Below are positions 18,975 to 27,207 of a stretch of 64,000 bases of DNA, piece after piece. Within the stretch, counting starts at the first letter, position 1. Each line of letters begins with the position of its first letter. The DNA is from Prochlorococcus marinus str. MIT 9302. GTDB lineage: Bacteria > Cyanobacteriota > Cyanobacteriia > PCC-6307 > Cyanobiaceae. The notes beneath the pieces were generated by a model that worked only from the letters and a program-made list of their open reading frames with translations, was not told where the DNA came from and searched no databases. The translations under genes and the position numbers were made by a program. The stretch is taken from NCBI RefSeq assembly GCF_000759975.1, contig NZ_JNAM01000007.1, forward strand, positions 1-64,000, written 5' to 3'.

Positions 18975-19217
18975 GTGACAAGTCCTACTACTAATAAAGA
19001 ACCTCTAAAAAAGGATTCTCCTGATATTGAAGAGCCTAAAAAAAAGAATAATTTTTTTAGATCTACCTACGATGAGCTTAAACTTGTCGTGTGGCCAAAC
19101 AAACAACAACTTTTTAGCGAATCAGTAGCGGTTATAATTATGGTATCCTTTTCTGCAGCAGCAATTGCATCTGTCAGCAGATTCTATGGATGGGCAGCCT
19201 CGCAAATTTTTGGTTGA
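18975..19217 (+). CDS. secE: Preprotein translocase subunit SecE
   Basis: 80-aa SecE from a GTG start. A charged cytoplasmic N terminus is followed by the conserved amphipathic segment FRSTYDELKLVVWPNKQQL and one membrane helix (about residues 52-72, VIIMVSFSAAAIASV). SecE clamps SecY in the translocon, in plasma and thylakoid membranes. The standard bacterial order secE-nusG-rplK-rplA supports the call. Confidence 0.95.
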   Translation: MTSPTTNKEPLKKDSPDIEEPKKKNNFFRSTYDELKLVVWPNKQQLFSESVAVIIMVSFSAAAIASVSRFYGWAASQIFG

Positions 19218-19269
19218 ATTATCCCTGAATATCCATTTATAAAGATTTTAATTAAGCTTCCAGAAAAAA

Positions 19270-19881
19270 ATGAGTAATGAATTAACTACAAGCCTTGCTT
19301 CTTCAAAAGCAAATACAAGCATCGCAAGATGGTATGCAGTTCAAGTAGCATCAAGCTGTGAGAAAAAAGTAAAAGCGACTCTTGAGCAGAGATCAGTAAC
19401 TTTAGGTGTTAATAATCGAATCATTGAAATTGAAATTCCCCAAACTCCTGGAATTAAATTAAAAAAAGATGGAAGCAGACAAACTACTAAAGAAAAAGTT
19501 TTCCCAGGTTATGTACTCGTAAGAATGATTTTGGATGAAGATACAATGATGGCTGTAAAAAGTACTCCAAATGTAATTAACTTTGTCGGTGCTGAAGACG
19601 GTAGAAGCAGCGGAAGATCGCGAGGTCATATCAAACCTCGACCATTATCCAGACAAGAAGTTAATAGAATCTTTAAGCGCGCATCAGAGAAAAAAGCTGT
19701 AATCAAGTTAGATATTGAAGAAAAAGATAGAATTATAGTAACTAGTGGTCCATTCAAAGATTTCCAGGGAGAAGTTATAGAAGTTTCCGGGGAAAGAAAT
19801 AAATTAAAAGCATTACTCTCAATATTTGGGCGCGAGACTCCTGTAGAATTAGAATTCTCACAAATCAATAAACAAAATTAA
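19270..19881 (+). CDS. nusG: Transcription termination/antitermination factor NusG
   Basis: 203 aa. The N-terminal NGN domain begins WYAVQVASSCEKKVKATLEQR and contains FPGYVLVRM. The C-terminal KOW domain reads FKDFQGEVIEVSGERNKLKALLSIFGRETPVELEF. NusG binds RNA polymerase and couples it to the ribosome. It carries about 20 extra N-terminal residues before the NGN domain, as in other picocyanobacteria. It is followed by rplK. Confidence 0.97.
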   Translation: MSNELTTSLASSKANTSIARWYAVQVASSCEKKVKATLEQRSVTLGVNNRIIEIEIPQTPGIKLKKDGSRQTTKEKVFPGYVLVRMILDEDTMMAVKSTPNVINFVGAEDGRSSGRSRGHIKPRPLSRQEVNRIFKRASEKKAVIKLDIEEKDRIIVTSGPFKDFQGEVIEVSGERNKLKALLSIFGRETPVELEFSQINKQN

Positions 19882-19948
19882 TTTCTAATTGTTCTTGTTT
19901 ATCGAGTAAAATTATGATTTTCTACTTCAGCTTAAATTTTCAAATCTA

Positions 19949-20374
19949 ATGGCAAAAAAAATTGTTGCAGTTATCAAGCTTGCTCTACAAGCAGGCAAAG
20001 CAAATCCTGCTCCTCCTGTAGGACCAGCTTTAGGACAACATGGTGTCAATATCATGGCATTTTGTAAAGAATACAACGCAAGGACACAAGATAAAGCAGG
20101 TTTTGTAATTCCAGTAGAGATTTCTGTTTTTGAAGATAGAAGCTTTACTTTTATCACAAAAACACCTCCTGCTTCTGTCTTAATAACAAAAGCAGCTGGT
20201 ATAGAGAAAGGATCAGGTGAATCAGCAAAAGGCTCTGTTGGGAATATAAGTAAAGCTCAATTAGAAGAAATAGCCAAAACTAAGCTTCCTGATCTAAACT
20301 GTTCTAGTGTTGAATCAGCAATGAAAGTAATTGAGGGTACTGCTCGTAATATGGGCGTCTCTATCACTGATTGA
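19949..20374 (+). CDS. rplK: Ribosomal protein uL11
   Basis: 141-aa large-subunit protein of the GTPase-associated centre. The N-terminal domain has [20 protein letters not shown] and the C-terminal rRNA-binding domain carries [14 protein letters not shown] and [21 protein letters not shown]. Exact usual length. Second gene of the L11/L1 ribosomal segment. Confidence 0.98.
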   Translation: MAKKIVAVIKLALQAGKANPAPPVGPALGQHGVNIMAFCKEYNARTQDKAGFVIPVEISVFEDRSFTFITKTPPASVLITKAAGIEKGSGESAKGSVGNISKAQLEEIAKTKLPDLNCSSVESAMKVIEGTARNMGVSITD

Positions 20375-20400
20375 GTTCAAGACAAAATTGCTCACTATTT

Positions 20401-20431
20401 AGGGGAGGTTAGTTAATAACCGTTTGCACCC
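20401..20431 (+). promoter_or_regulatory. Possible structured rplA leader / L1-binding site
   Basis: In the rplK-rplA gap a GGTTA/TAACC hairpin (20407-20411 with 20417-20421) is enclosed by a GGGG run at 20402-20405 and CCC at 20429-20431, ending 9 bp before the rplA ATG. In many bacteria L1 represses this operon through a short mRNA mimic of its rRNA site. That this is the site is inference from position and folding only. Confidence 0.35.
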
Positions 20432-20440
20432 AATATAATT

Positions 20441-21148
20441 ATGAAAAAACTATCCAAAAGAATGGCGGCTCTATCAACAAAGATAGAAGATCGCATTTAC
20501 GCACCACTTGAAGCTCTTAGTATTATCAAGGAAAATGCTAATGCAAAATTTGATGAAACTATTGAAGCACATATACGTTTAGGTATTGATCCAAAATATA
20601 CTGATCAACAATTAAGGACAACTGTTGCATTACCACATGGTACTGGCCAAAGCATCAAAATTGCAGTAATTACAAGCGGTGAGAATGTATCGAAAGCTAA
20701 GGCTGCTGGTGCAGATTTATTTGGCGAAGAAGATCTTGTGGAAAGCATCAACAAAGGAAATATGGACTTCGATCTACTTATTGCAACTCCAGATATGATG
20801 CCAAAGGTTGCAAAATTAGGAAGAGTTTTAGGACCTAGAGGTTTAATGCCTAATCCTAAAGCTGGGACAGTAACTAATGATATTGCTAATGCAATAAAAG
20901 AATTCAAAGCTGGTAAGCTCGAATTTAGAGCAGATAAGGCGGGTATCGTTCATGTCCGCTTTGGAAAAGCAAGTTTCACAAAAGAAGCTCTATTTGACAA
21001 CTTAAAAACCTTACAAGAATCAATTGATAAAAATAAACCAAGTGGAGCTAAGGGAAAGTATTGGAAAACTTTTTATGTAACTTCAACTATGGGGCCTTCA
21101 GTTCAATTAGACATAAATGCTGTACAAGATTACCAACCTGAAGGTTAA
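20441..21148 (+). CDS. rplA: Ribosomal protein uL1
   Basis: 235-aa L1-stalk protein. Signature segments are the N-terminal helix [66 protein letters not shown] and the C-terminal [12 protein letters not shown]. Normal length. Probably co-transcribed with rplK. Confidence 0.98.
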   Translation: MKKLSKRMAALSTKIEDRIYAPLEALSIIKENANAKFDETIEAHIRLGIDPKYTDQQLRTTVALPHGTGQSIKIAVITSGENVSKAKAAGADLFGEEDLVESINKGNMDFDLLIATPDMMPKVAKLGRVLGPRGLMPNPKAGTVTNDIANAIKEFKAGKLEFRADKAGIVHVRFGKASFTKEALFDNLKTLQESIDKNKPSGAKGKYWKTFYVTSTMGPSVQLDINAVQDYQPEG

Positions 21149-21158
21149 CCCTTTGTAG

Positions 21159-21164
21159 TATAAT
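21159..21164 (+). promoter_or_regulatory. Candidate -10 element for the rplJ leader
   Basis: Consensus TATAAT just after rplA, placed so that transcription would begin about 10 bp before the structured L10 leader. No good -35 is visible. Such hexamers are common in AT-rich DNA, so position is the main support. Confidence 0.35.
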
Positions 21165-21180
21165 TTAAATTGCAATAATA

Positions 21181-21335
21181 CGGCCAAAGAAAGTAGGTTT
21201 ATTTAGTTATTCTAAATTTTTAATTCCTACCGAGGACTCGTCTTAATTATTTCTTTTTGGATCTAATAAAAGCGGCCTCTTTTAAAAAGGACTTTGCCGC
21301 ATTTCCTGCTCTCCCTAAATTACGATCCAAAAAAC
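21181..21335 (+). ncRNA. Ribosomal protein L10 leader (rplJ leader, autoregulatory mRNA element)
   Basis: The 191-bp gap before rplJ is highly structured. A GTAGG/CCTAC stem (21193-21197 with 21226-21230) encloses an ATTTAG/CTAAAT hairpin (21201-21206 with 21212-21217), the layout of the L10/L12 binding site of known L10 leaders. Downstream, a 10-bp helix TTTTTGGATC (21254-21263) with GATCCAAAAA (21324-21333) encloses a GCGGC/GCCGC hairpin (21272-21276 with 21296-21300). The long helix ends 6 nt before the rplJ ATG, so L10 binding could govern access to the start. The pairings are read directly; the mechanism is inferred from the family. Confidence 0.72.
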
Positions 21336-21339
21336 AACA

Positions 21340-21867
21340 ATGGGCCGAACACTAGAGAATAAGCAACAAATCGTTACTGAGATTAAATCTCTATTAAACG
21401 ACTCGGAAATGGCTGTAGTTCTTGACTATAAAGGTTTAACTATCAAAGAGATGTCAGATTTGCGATCTAGATTGCAAACAACTAACGGTATCTGCAAAAT
21501 TACTAAAAATTCATTAATGCGTAAAGCTATTGATGGAGATAGTAATTGGAACGATCTTGAATCTTTACTTTCCGGAACAAATGCTTTTGTCTTAATTAAA
21601 GAAGATGTTGGTGGTGCTGTAAAAGCGATCCAATCTTTTCAAAAAGACACCAAAAAATCCGAAACCAAAGGAGCTTTATTTGAAGGCAGACTTCTTAGCG
21701 ATTCTGAAATAAAAGAAATTGCAAGTCTTCCATCTAAAGAAGTATTGATGGCAAAAATTGCTGGCGCTCTTAATGGCGTAGCAACAAAAATTGCGATCTC
21801 TATAAATGAAGTGCCTTCTGGACTTGCTAGATCACTTAAACAACATTCTGAAAAATCAGAATCTTAA
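21340..21867 (+). CDS. rplJ: Ribosomal protein uL10
   Basis: 175-aa stalk base protein that binds 23S rRNA and L7/L12 dimers. It begins [19 protein letters not shown], contains [31 protein letters not shown] and [23 protein letters not shown], and ends in the L7/L12-binding helix. There is no clear Shine-Dalgarno before the ATG, consistent with control by the structured leader immediately upstream. Confidence 0.97.
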   Translation: MGRTLENKQQIVTEIKSLLNDSEMAVVLDYKGLTIKEMSDLRSRLQTTNGICKITKNSLMRKAIDGDSNWNDLESLLSGTNAFVLIKEDVGGAVKAIQSFQKDTKKSETKGALFEGRLLSDSEIKEIASLPSKEVLMAKIAGALNGVATKIAISINEVPSGLARSLKQHSEKSES

Positions 21868-21895
21868 ATTCAAACCCTAATTAAATTTTAAGAAA

Positions 21896-22291
21896 ATGTC
21901 CGCAAAAACTGAAGAAATTCTTGAATCATTAAAATCTCTATCACTTTTAGAAGCATCTGAGCTTGTAAAACAAATTGAAGAGGCTTTTGGTGTGTCTGCT
22001 GCAGCTTCTGCAGGTGTAGTAATGGCAGCTCCAGGAGCAGCTGGCGGTGACGGAGATAGTGGCGCTGCTGAAGAAAAAACTGAATTTGATGTAGTTCTCG
22101 AAAGCTTTGATGCAGCTGCAAAAATCAAAGTCCTTAAGGTTGTAAGAAATGCAACTGGTCTAGGTCTTGGGGATGCAAAAGCACTTGTTGAATCTGCACC
22201 AAAAACAGTAAAAGAAGGAATTGCGAAAGCAGATGCTGAATCTTTAAAGAAAGAGATTGAAGAAGCTGGCGGTAAAGTTACACTTAAGTAA
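21896..22291 (+). CDS. rplL: Ribosomal protein bL12 (L7/L12)
   Basis: 131 aa: an N-terminal dimerisation helix ([29 protein letters not shown]), an Ala/Gly-rich hinge, and the C-terminal factor-binding domain ([40 protein letters not shown]). Lies 28 bp downstream of rplJ in the usual order. Confidence 0.98.
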   Translation: MSAKTEEILESLKSLSLLEASELVKQIEEAFGVSAAASAGVVMAAPGAAGGDGDSGAAEEKTEFDVVLESFDAAAKIKVLKVVRNATGLGLGDAKALVESAPKTVKEGIAKADAESLKKEIEEAGGKVTLK

Positions 22292-22305
22292 GAGAAGATT
22301 TTTTC

Positions 22306-22330
22306 AAGCCGATACACTTAATATCGGCTT
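22306..22330 (+). terminator. Strong hairpin between rplL and rnhA, no T-tract
   Basis: Perfect 9-bp stem AAGCCGATA/TATCGGCTT with a 7-nt loop, 15 bp after the rplL stop and 9 bp before rnhA. There is no following T-run on either strand, so it is more likely an mRNA-processing or 3'-stabilising hairpin, or a weak terminator, than a classic intrinsic terminator. Confidence 0.45.
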
Positions 22331-22338
22331 CAAAAATT

Positions 22339-23058
22339 ATGAATAGTGATAGTATTGCAATTGAAGCTGCAACTGATGGAGCTTGCAGTGGTAATCCAGG
22401 TCCAGGTGGTTGGGGTGGTCTAATAATTTTTGACGACAAAAGTGAATTAGAAATAGGTGGTTCCGAGCAAAATACCACTAATAATAGAATGGAACTCACT
22501 GCGGCTATAAAAACACTTGAGAAATTAAAAACCTATAAATTAAAAGAGAACTTTAAATTAAGAACTGATAGTAAATATGTCATAGAAGGTTATACAAAAT
22601 GGATTATTAATTGGAAGAGAAATGGATGGAAAACAAGCGCAGGAAAATCAGTTCAAAATCTTGATTTATGGCAAAAAATTGATCAATTAAGAATTAATGG
22701 CCTTGCAATGGAATATGTGAAGGGCCATAGTGGGGACAAACAAAATGATAGAGTTGATAAAATCGCGACAAACTATAGTAAAGGTATATCTATAATAAGC
22801 AACTTAAAAGAATCTGAATCTTCAGTAGACTTTTTTAAAAAAAATGCACCTTCAGAAATTCAGGAATTATTTTCAAGAAATGAATTAATTCAAAAATTTG
22901 CAGACAAACAGTACTTTTTAAGTTCACTAGAACTAAGTAATTTATTAGGTAAAGAAAATTATGTAAAGATAAAACAATATTTACTTTTTGAATGGCGTAA
23001 TTGGAGATTGATTCCTAAAGAAAAAAAATATTGGATAATAGAAAAAAAAGAATCCTAA
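22339..23058 (+). CDS. rnhA: Ribonuclease HI with C-terminal extension
   Basis: Degrades RNA in RNA-DNA hybrids. The catalytic domain is N-terminal (about residues 1-150), with the DEDD set visible as Asp13 in ATDGACSGNPGPGGWG, Glu in NRMELTAAI, Asp in LRTDSKYVIEGY and Asp in GHSGDKQNDRVDK. At 239 aa it is much longer than the 155-aa E. coli enzyme. The extra roughly 85 residues (about 155-239) look helical and end WRNWRLIPKEKKYWIIEKKE, a segment of unknown role, possibly for nucleic-acid or protein contact. Confidence 0.93.
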   Translation: MNSDSIAIEAATDGACSGNPGPGGWGGLIIFDDKSELEIGGSEQNTTNNRMELTAAIKTLEKLKTYKLKENFKLRTDSKYVIEGYTKWIINWKRNGWKTSAGKSVQNLDLWQKIDQLRINGLAMEYVKGHSGDKQNDRVDKIATNYSKGISIISNLKESESSVDFFKKNAPSEIQELFSRNELIQKFADKQYFLSSLELSNLLGKENYVKIKQYLLFEWRNWRLIPKEKKYWIIEKKES

Positions 23059-23064
23059 TTTTTT

Positions 23065-24234
23065 ATGAATGAACAGAAGAGGGTATTTAAAAATCTTTAT
23101 AAAAACTTTATGACCCCTATACTCAAAAAAGACTCTGGAATAGATGCAGAATATTTAACTAATTTATCTCTTGGCCTTCTGTCATTTAGTTCAAGAAAAT
23201 ATAATTGGCCTGTAGTTTCATCAATCCTAAAAAATCTAAATGAAGAATTTTCTATAATTGATAAAAGGTTAAGTCAGAACATATGTGGAATAAATTTTTG
23301 TAATCCAATTGGTTTAGCTGCGGGTTTTGACAAAAATGGAAATGCTGCAAATATATGGAAAGATTTTGGTTTTGGATTTGCTGAACTTGGTACAGTAACT
23401 AAATTTGCTCAAAATGGCAATCCAAAACCAAGGTTATTTAGATTAGCAGAAGAAGAAGCAGCATTAAATAGGATGGGTTTCAATAACAATGGTGCTGAAA
23501 ATCTGGTTAAAAATTTTCTTGAGCAAGGTATTGAGTTCAAAAAAAACAGGGAGAATATTTGTTTAGGGATAAATTTCGGTAAGTCTAAAATCACAAGTTT
23601 ATCTCAAGCAAAAGATGATTATTTAACTTCTCTAAAATTATTAATTCCATATTGTGATTACGCAGCAATAAACGTAAGTTCTCCAAATACTGAAGGACTA
23701 AGAAAGTTGCAAGATCCAACTCTTCTAAAAGAACTTCTTAAAGAAATTAAAAACTTACCTAATTGCCCACCGTTATTTGTAAAAATTGCGCCAGATTTAA
23801 GCTTTAAAGATATTGAAGATATTTGCCAATTAATAATCGAGGAAAACATCAATGGAATAATTGCTACTAACACCAGCATTGATAGATTAGGTCTTGAAAA
23901 TAGGAAGATCAGGCAAACCGGATTATTACTTTCTGAAGAGAATGGAGGATTAAGTGGAAGGCCTCTACAAAACAAAGCAAATCAAATAATAAAACATATT
24001 CATAAAATTGATAAAAATATTATTTTAATTGGCGTTGGTGGAATCGATAGTCCTGAGTCAGCTTGGGAAAGAATTTGTTCTGGAGCATCATTAATTCAAC
24101 TGTATACGGGATGGATATATAAGGGACCACAATTAGTACCCAATATACTTGAAGGAATTATAAAGCAACTCAATAACCATCAATTATCTAATATTAAAGA
24201 GGCCATTGGATCAGATTTAAAATGGGTTAAATAA
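23065..24234 (+). CDS. pyrD: Dihydroorotate dehydrogenase, class 2 (quinone)
   Basis: Membrane-associated FMN enzyme oxidising dihydroorotate to orotate in pyrimidine synthesis, passing electrons to quinone. It is 389 aa with an N-terminal helical extension typical of class 2. FMN and catalytic motifs: CNPIGLAAGFDKNGNA, AELGTVTKFAQNGNPKPR, NRMGFNNNGA, AINVSSPNTEGLR (catalytic Ser region), KIAPDLSFKDI, GIIATNTSIDR and LIGVGGIDSPESAWE. It follows rnhA by 6 bp. Confidence 0.96.
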   Translation: MNEQKRVFKNLYKNFMTPILKKDSGIDAEYLTNLSLGLLSFSSRKYNWPVVSSILKNLNEEFSIIDKRLSQNICGINFCNPIGLAAGFDKNGNAANIWKDFGFGFAELGTVTKFAQNGNPKPRLFRLAEEEAALNRMGFNNNGAENLVKNFLEQGIEFKKNRENICLGINFGKSKITSLSQAKDDYLTSLKLLIPYCDYAAINVSSPNTEGLRKLQDPTLLKELLKEIKNLPNCPPLFVKIAPDLSFKDIEDICQLIIEENINGIIATNTSIDRLGLENRKIRQTGLLLSEENGGLSGRPLQNKANQIIKHIHKIDKNIILIGVGGIDSPESAWERICSGASLIQLYTGWIYKGPQLVPNILEGIIKQLNNHQLSNIKEAIGSDLKWVK

Positions 24235-24244
24235 AAAATGAATA

Positions 24245-25369
24245 ATGAACAAATCAGAACCTAATGATTACTCAACATTAGCCATGCAAATATCAAACTT
24301 AAAGCATGGAGGAAATGTATATGCAAATGCAAAAAAATTAAATTTATTACCCTCTGAAATCATTGATGCAAGTGCCTCATTAGTACCCTTTGATCCACCT
24401 CAAATCTTAATAGATTCATTAAATGCAGAAATTAAGAATCTTGGATTTAGATATTACCCTGATAGAAACTTGAGTGATTTGAAAGAAATAATCGGTAAAT
24501 TTCATGGGATAAATCCAGACAATATCTTGCCTGGGAATGGAGCGTCTGAGCTAATAACCTGGGCAGGCTATGAAGCATCGAGATTTGGAATAAGCTGTAT
24601 TCCTTCTCCATCCTTTGTTGATTATGAAAGATCTTTAAATTGTTGGAATAGTAATTTAATTCATTACCAATTACCAAAAAACTGGAATAATATTTTTCCT
24701 CAATCATTTCCCCTTCATCCTAAAGGTGATGTTATTTGGATAACAAATCCACATAACCCAACCGGCCAATTGTGGGAGAAAAATTCATTAGAGGAAATAG
24801 TAAAAAAATATAAATTAGTGATCTGTGATGAGGCTTTCTTATCGATAACACCCAATGGAGAAAAAGAATCTTTAATACCATTAACCCAAAAGTATAATAA
24901 TTTATTAGTCTTAAGAAGCTTGACCAAAATCTTCAATATTCCTGGACTTAGATTAGGTTACGTTATTGGCTCATCAAAAAAACTTAAGCAATGGAAAATC
25001 AATAGAGATCCTTGGCCTTTAAATTCCTTTGCAATTAAAGCTGGAATTGACTTACTAAGTAATAAGAAATTCTATGAACAATGGACAAGACAGATTCACC
25101 GCTGGATAAATATTGAAAGAGAGAAAGTATATGAAAAATTATCAAAGATAAAAAACCTTAAAGTTCATAACTCTTCAACCAACTTTTTTTTAATAGAAAG
25201 TAAAACATCCTTGTCGCCCAATATAAAATACTTAGAAAATAAAGGGATATTGCTTAGAGAATGTACTTCATTTAGATTTCTTGACGAAAAATGGGCAAGA
25301 ATAAGTTTACAAAATAGTAAAAATAACAATATTTTATGTAAAGAAATTCAAAATTCCTTTAAAAAATAA
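24245..25369 (+). CDS. PLP-dependent aminotransferase-like enzyme, probable CobD-type threonine-phosphate decarboxylase
   Basis: 374-aa fold-type I PLP enzyme. It has NPHNPTG, VICDEAFLSITP and the PLP-lysine motif RSLTKIFNIPGLRLGY. The N terminus, NLKHGGNVYANAKKLNLLPSEIIDASASLVPF, resembles CobD/CobC proteins that make the aminopropanol arm of cobalamins rather than true HisC. Prochlorococcus makes a cobalamin, which fits. No other cob gene is adjacent, so the assignment rests on the N-terminal resemblance. Its 3' end overlaps that of murG by 22 bp, convergently. Confidence 0.75.
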   Translation: MNKSEPNDYSTLAMQISNLKHGGNVYANAKKLNLLPSEIIDASASLVPFDPPQILIDSLNAEIKNLGFRYYPDRNLSDLKEIIGKFHGINPDNILPGNGASELITWAGYEASRFGISCIPSPSFVDYERSLNCWNSNLIHYQLPKNWNNIFPQSFPLHPKGDVIWITNPHNPTGQLWEKNSLEEIVKKYKLVICDEAFLSITPNGEKESLIPLTQKYNNLLVLRSLTKIFNIPGLRLGYVIGSSKKLKQWKINRDPWPLNSFAIKAGIDLLSNKKFYEQWTRQIHRWINIEREKVYEKLSKIKNLKVHNSSTNFFLIESKTSLSPNIKYLENKGILLRECTSFRFLDEKWARISLQNSKNNNILCKEIQNSFKK

Positions 25370-26439
25370 TTAAAAAATTTTTTAATCTCAATTTTAGATT
25401 TGATTTTATTATTGTTTTCCATATTCTTCTTCATAAGATCTAATATTTGATAGTAATTTTTTCCGTTTTTTGATTTTATTTTAAAAATTCTTTCTAGAGT
25501 TTGTTCAAAAACTTCTTTTGAAATTTTATTTTGATTCATTAAAACTGAGCCTCCAGTTTCGGCAAGAATCAGTGCATTTTTCTCTTGGTGATTATTTTTA
25601 GAATAAGGAAAGGGAATTAAAATTGAAGGTTTTTCAGTCTCTATTAATTCATTTATTGTTCCTGCACCAGATCTCGATATTACAAGATCACAGTTTTGAA
25701 TTAAAGCTGCTATTTCATTAGTAAATTTCTTTTGAACATAATTTTTGGATTTTTTTAAGTTAAAGGAATGTTGATTATATTCGCCAATAATATGAACTAT
25801 TCGAAACTTTTTTTTCATTAAAAATTCCATAGAGTCGTAAAGAAGTTGATTTATAGCTTTTGCTCCTTGACTACCTCCCATAACAATCAAAAGAGGTCCT
25901 TTTCCTTTTGGAACCCATTCTGGCAAGGGATTAGATTTATAGAATTGCTGTCTCAAAGGAGTACCAGTGAAAATAGTTTTACAATTTCTTAAATAAGAAT
26001 TTGTTTTCTTAAATCCTAAAAGAACATAGTTACACAAAAAACCAAAATATTTCGTGACCATTCCTGGAATTAAATTTGATTCATGAATAATGACAGGTAT
26101 CCTGAGAAGTTTTGAAGCAACAATAGTAGGGGCAGATATATAACCTCCAGTCGTAAAAACCAAGTTAATTTTTTTTTCTTTTAAGATTCTAATTATTTGG
26201 AAAGTTGACATTAAAATTTCTATATATTGATAAAACAAAAAAATATTTTTTCTTGGTGTCTTTATATTCAAAGTCCTCAAATTATATTTTTTGGGAATAA
26301 AATTTGCATCAAGTCTTTGGTGAACCCCCAACCAATGAATATTCCATTCATCTTCTACTTCTTTAGAAACTGCTAAAGCCGGGAAAATATGGCCTCCTGT
26401 TCCACTTGCTGCAACTAATAAATTATTTTTTTTAGACAT
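25348..26439 (-). CDS. murG: UDP-GlcNAc:undecaprenyl-PP-MurNAc-pentapeptide GlcNAc transferase
   Basis: Makes lipid II at the inner face of the plasma membrane, the last cytoplasmic step of peptidoglycan synthesis. 363 aa, GT-B fold. The N-terminal glycine loop is ASGTGGHIFPALAVSKEV. Further motifs are TTGGYISAPTIVAS, IIHESNLIPGMVTK, VMGGSQGAKAIN, VISRSGAGTINELIETEKPSI and IPFPYSKNNHQEKNA. Full length. The 3' end overlaps the CobD-like gene on the other strand. Confidence 0.96.
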   Translation of the reverse strand: MSKKNNLLVAASGTGGHIFPALAVSKEVEDEWNIHWLGVHQRLDANFIPKKYNLRTLNIKTPRKNIFLFYQYIEILMSTFQIIRILKEKKINLVFTTGGYISAPTIVASKLLRIPVIIHESNLIPGMVTKYFGFLCNYVLLGFKKTNSYLRNCKTIFTGTPLRQQFYKSNPLPEWVPKGKGPLLIVMGGSQGAKAINQLLYDSMEFLMKKKFRIVHIIGEYNQHSFNLKKSKNYVQKKFTNEIAALIQNCDLVISRSGAGTINELIETEKPSILIPFPYSKNNHQEKNALILAETGGSVLMNQNKISKEVFEQTLERIFKIKSKNGKNYYQILDLMKKNMENNNKIKSKIEIKKFFNYFLKEF

Positions 26440-26471
26440 AAAACCTGAAATTAGTAGAATAAAAATAATAA

Positions 26472-27206
26472 ATGATAAATATGTTTAATTTAAACTTATT
26501 CAAAAATATAGGAGTTCCTCTCTACTTATTTATTTATCTCATTATTCCCTATTCAGCAATAACGCAAACTTCAAAAGTTGATTTCATAAGAAATCTAGAA
26601 AACTCTTTAAATAAGCGAGATTTAGAGTTTATTAGAAAAAATTTTAGAAATGATGAAAACCAAAATATACTAAAACAGTTTTCAAAAATTGTTAATGATT
26701 TCCCTGATAGCAAATGGAAAATCAAAAGATTAAAATCAAATATTCCAAAAAAAGAAATTTTAAGAATAAAAGTTTCAGGTGAAAAAATAGTTAATGGAGA
26801 GATTCATATACTAGAATCCGAGTTCGATTATATTTTTTCAATTTTAAATGGACAAATTGATGAAGGTATCATTAAAAATTTATTCACAACAATAAGAAAT
26901 GATGAAAAGAAGATAGACATTAGTTTTAAAATCCCTGATAAAGTTCTTACTGGTTCAAAATATGATATCGATATTATTCTAAATAAGCCACTTGAAGAAG
27001 TGATTATTGCTGGAGCAATAAAACCTCATCAAGTAAATTCATTTTTTGAACAAGAAATATTATTGGAGCCATTAGCATCTGGGGGGATTTTTAAAATAAC
27101 AAGAGCTCCTTCAAAACCAGGGATACAAATTTGGTCAGGAATCATAGCTCACCCTGAGGGAATGATTACTTTCACAAAAAGCATTGATATTGTTGATGAA
27201 ATATAG
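26472..27206 (+). CDS. Predicted exported protein of unknown function
   Basis: 244 aa with a hydrophobic N terminus (about residues 10-32, GVPLYLFIYLIIPYSAITQT) that looks like a signal peptide or membrane anchor. A mostly polar, Lys/Asn/Ile-rich body follows. The first half alternates helix and strand in a way that could be NTF2-like. The second half (from about 135, DISFKIPDKVLTGSKYDIDIIL, then LEEVIIAGAIKPHQVN) looks like a beta-sandwich. No cysteine or catalytic motif is obvious. Divergent from murG with 32 bp between starts; converges on pgk with 1 bp between stops. Confidence 0.72.
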   Translation: MINMFNLNLFKNIGVPLYLFIYLIIPYSAITQTSKVDFIRNLENSLNKRDLEFIRKNFRNDENQNILKQFSKIVNDFPDSKWKIKRLKSNIPKKEILRIKVSGEKIVNGEIHILESEFDYIFSILNGQIDEGIIKNLFTTIRNDEKKIDISFKIPDKVLTGSKYDIDIILNKPLEEVIIAGAIKPHQVNSFFEQEILLEPLASGGIFKITRAPSKPGIQIWSGIIAHPEGMITFTKSIDIVDEI

Positions 27207-27207
27207 C

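Noticed and set aside
21877-22317. 146-aa minus-strand frame opposite rplL
   Set aside because: Pure antisense shadow of rplL; its Ser/Ala/Pro-rich translation is what the complement of an Ala/Glu-rich gene gives.
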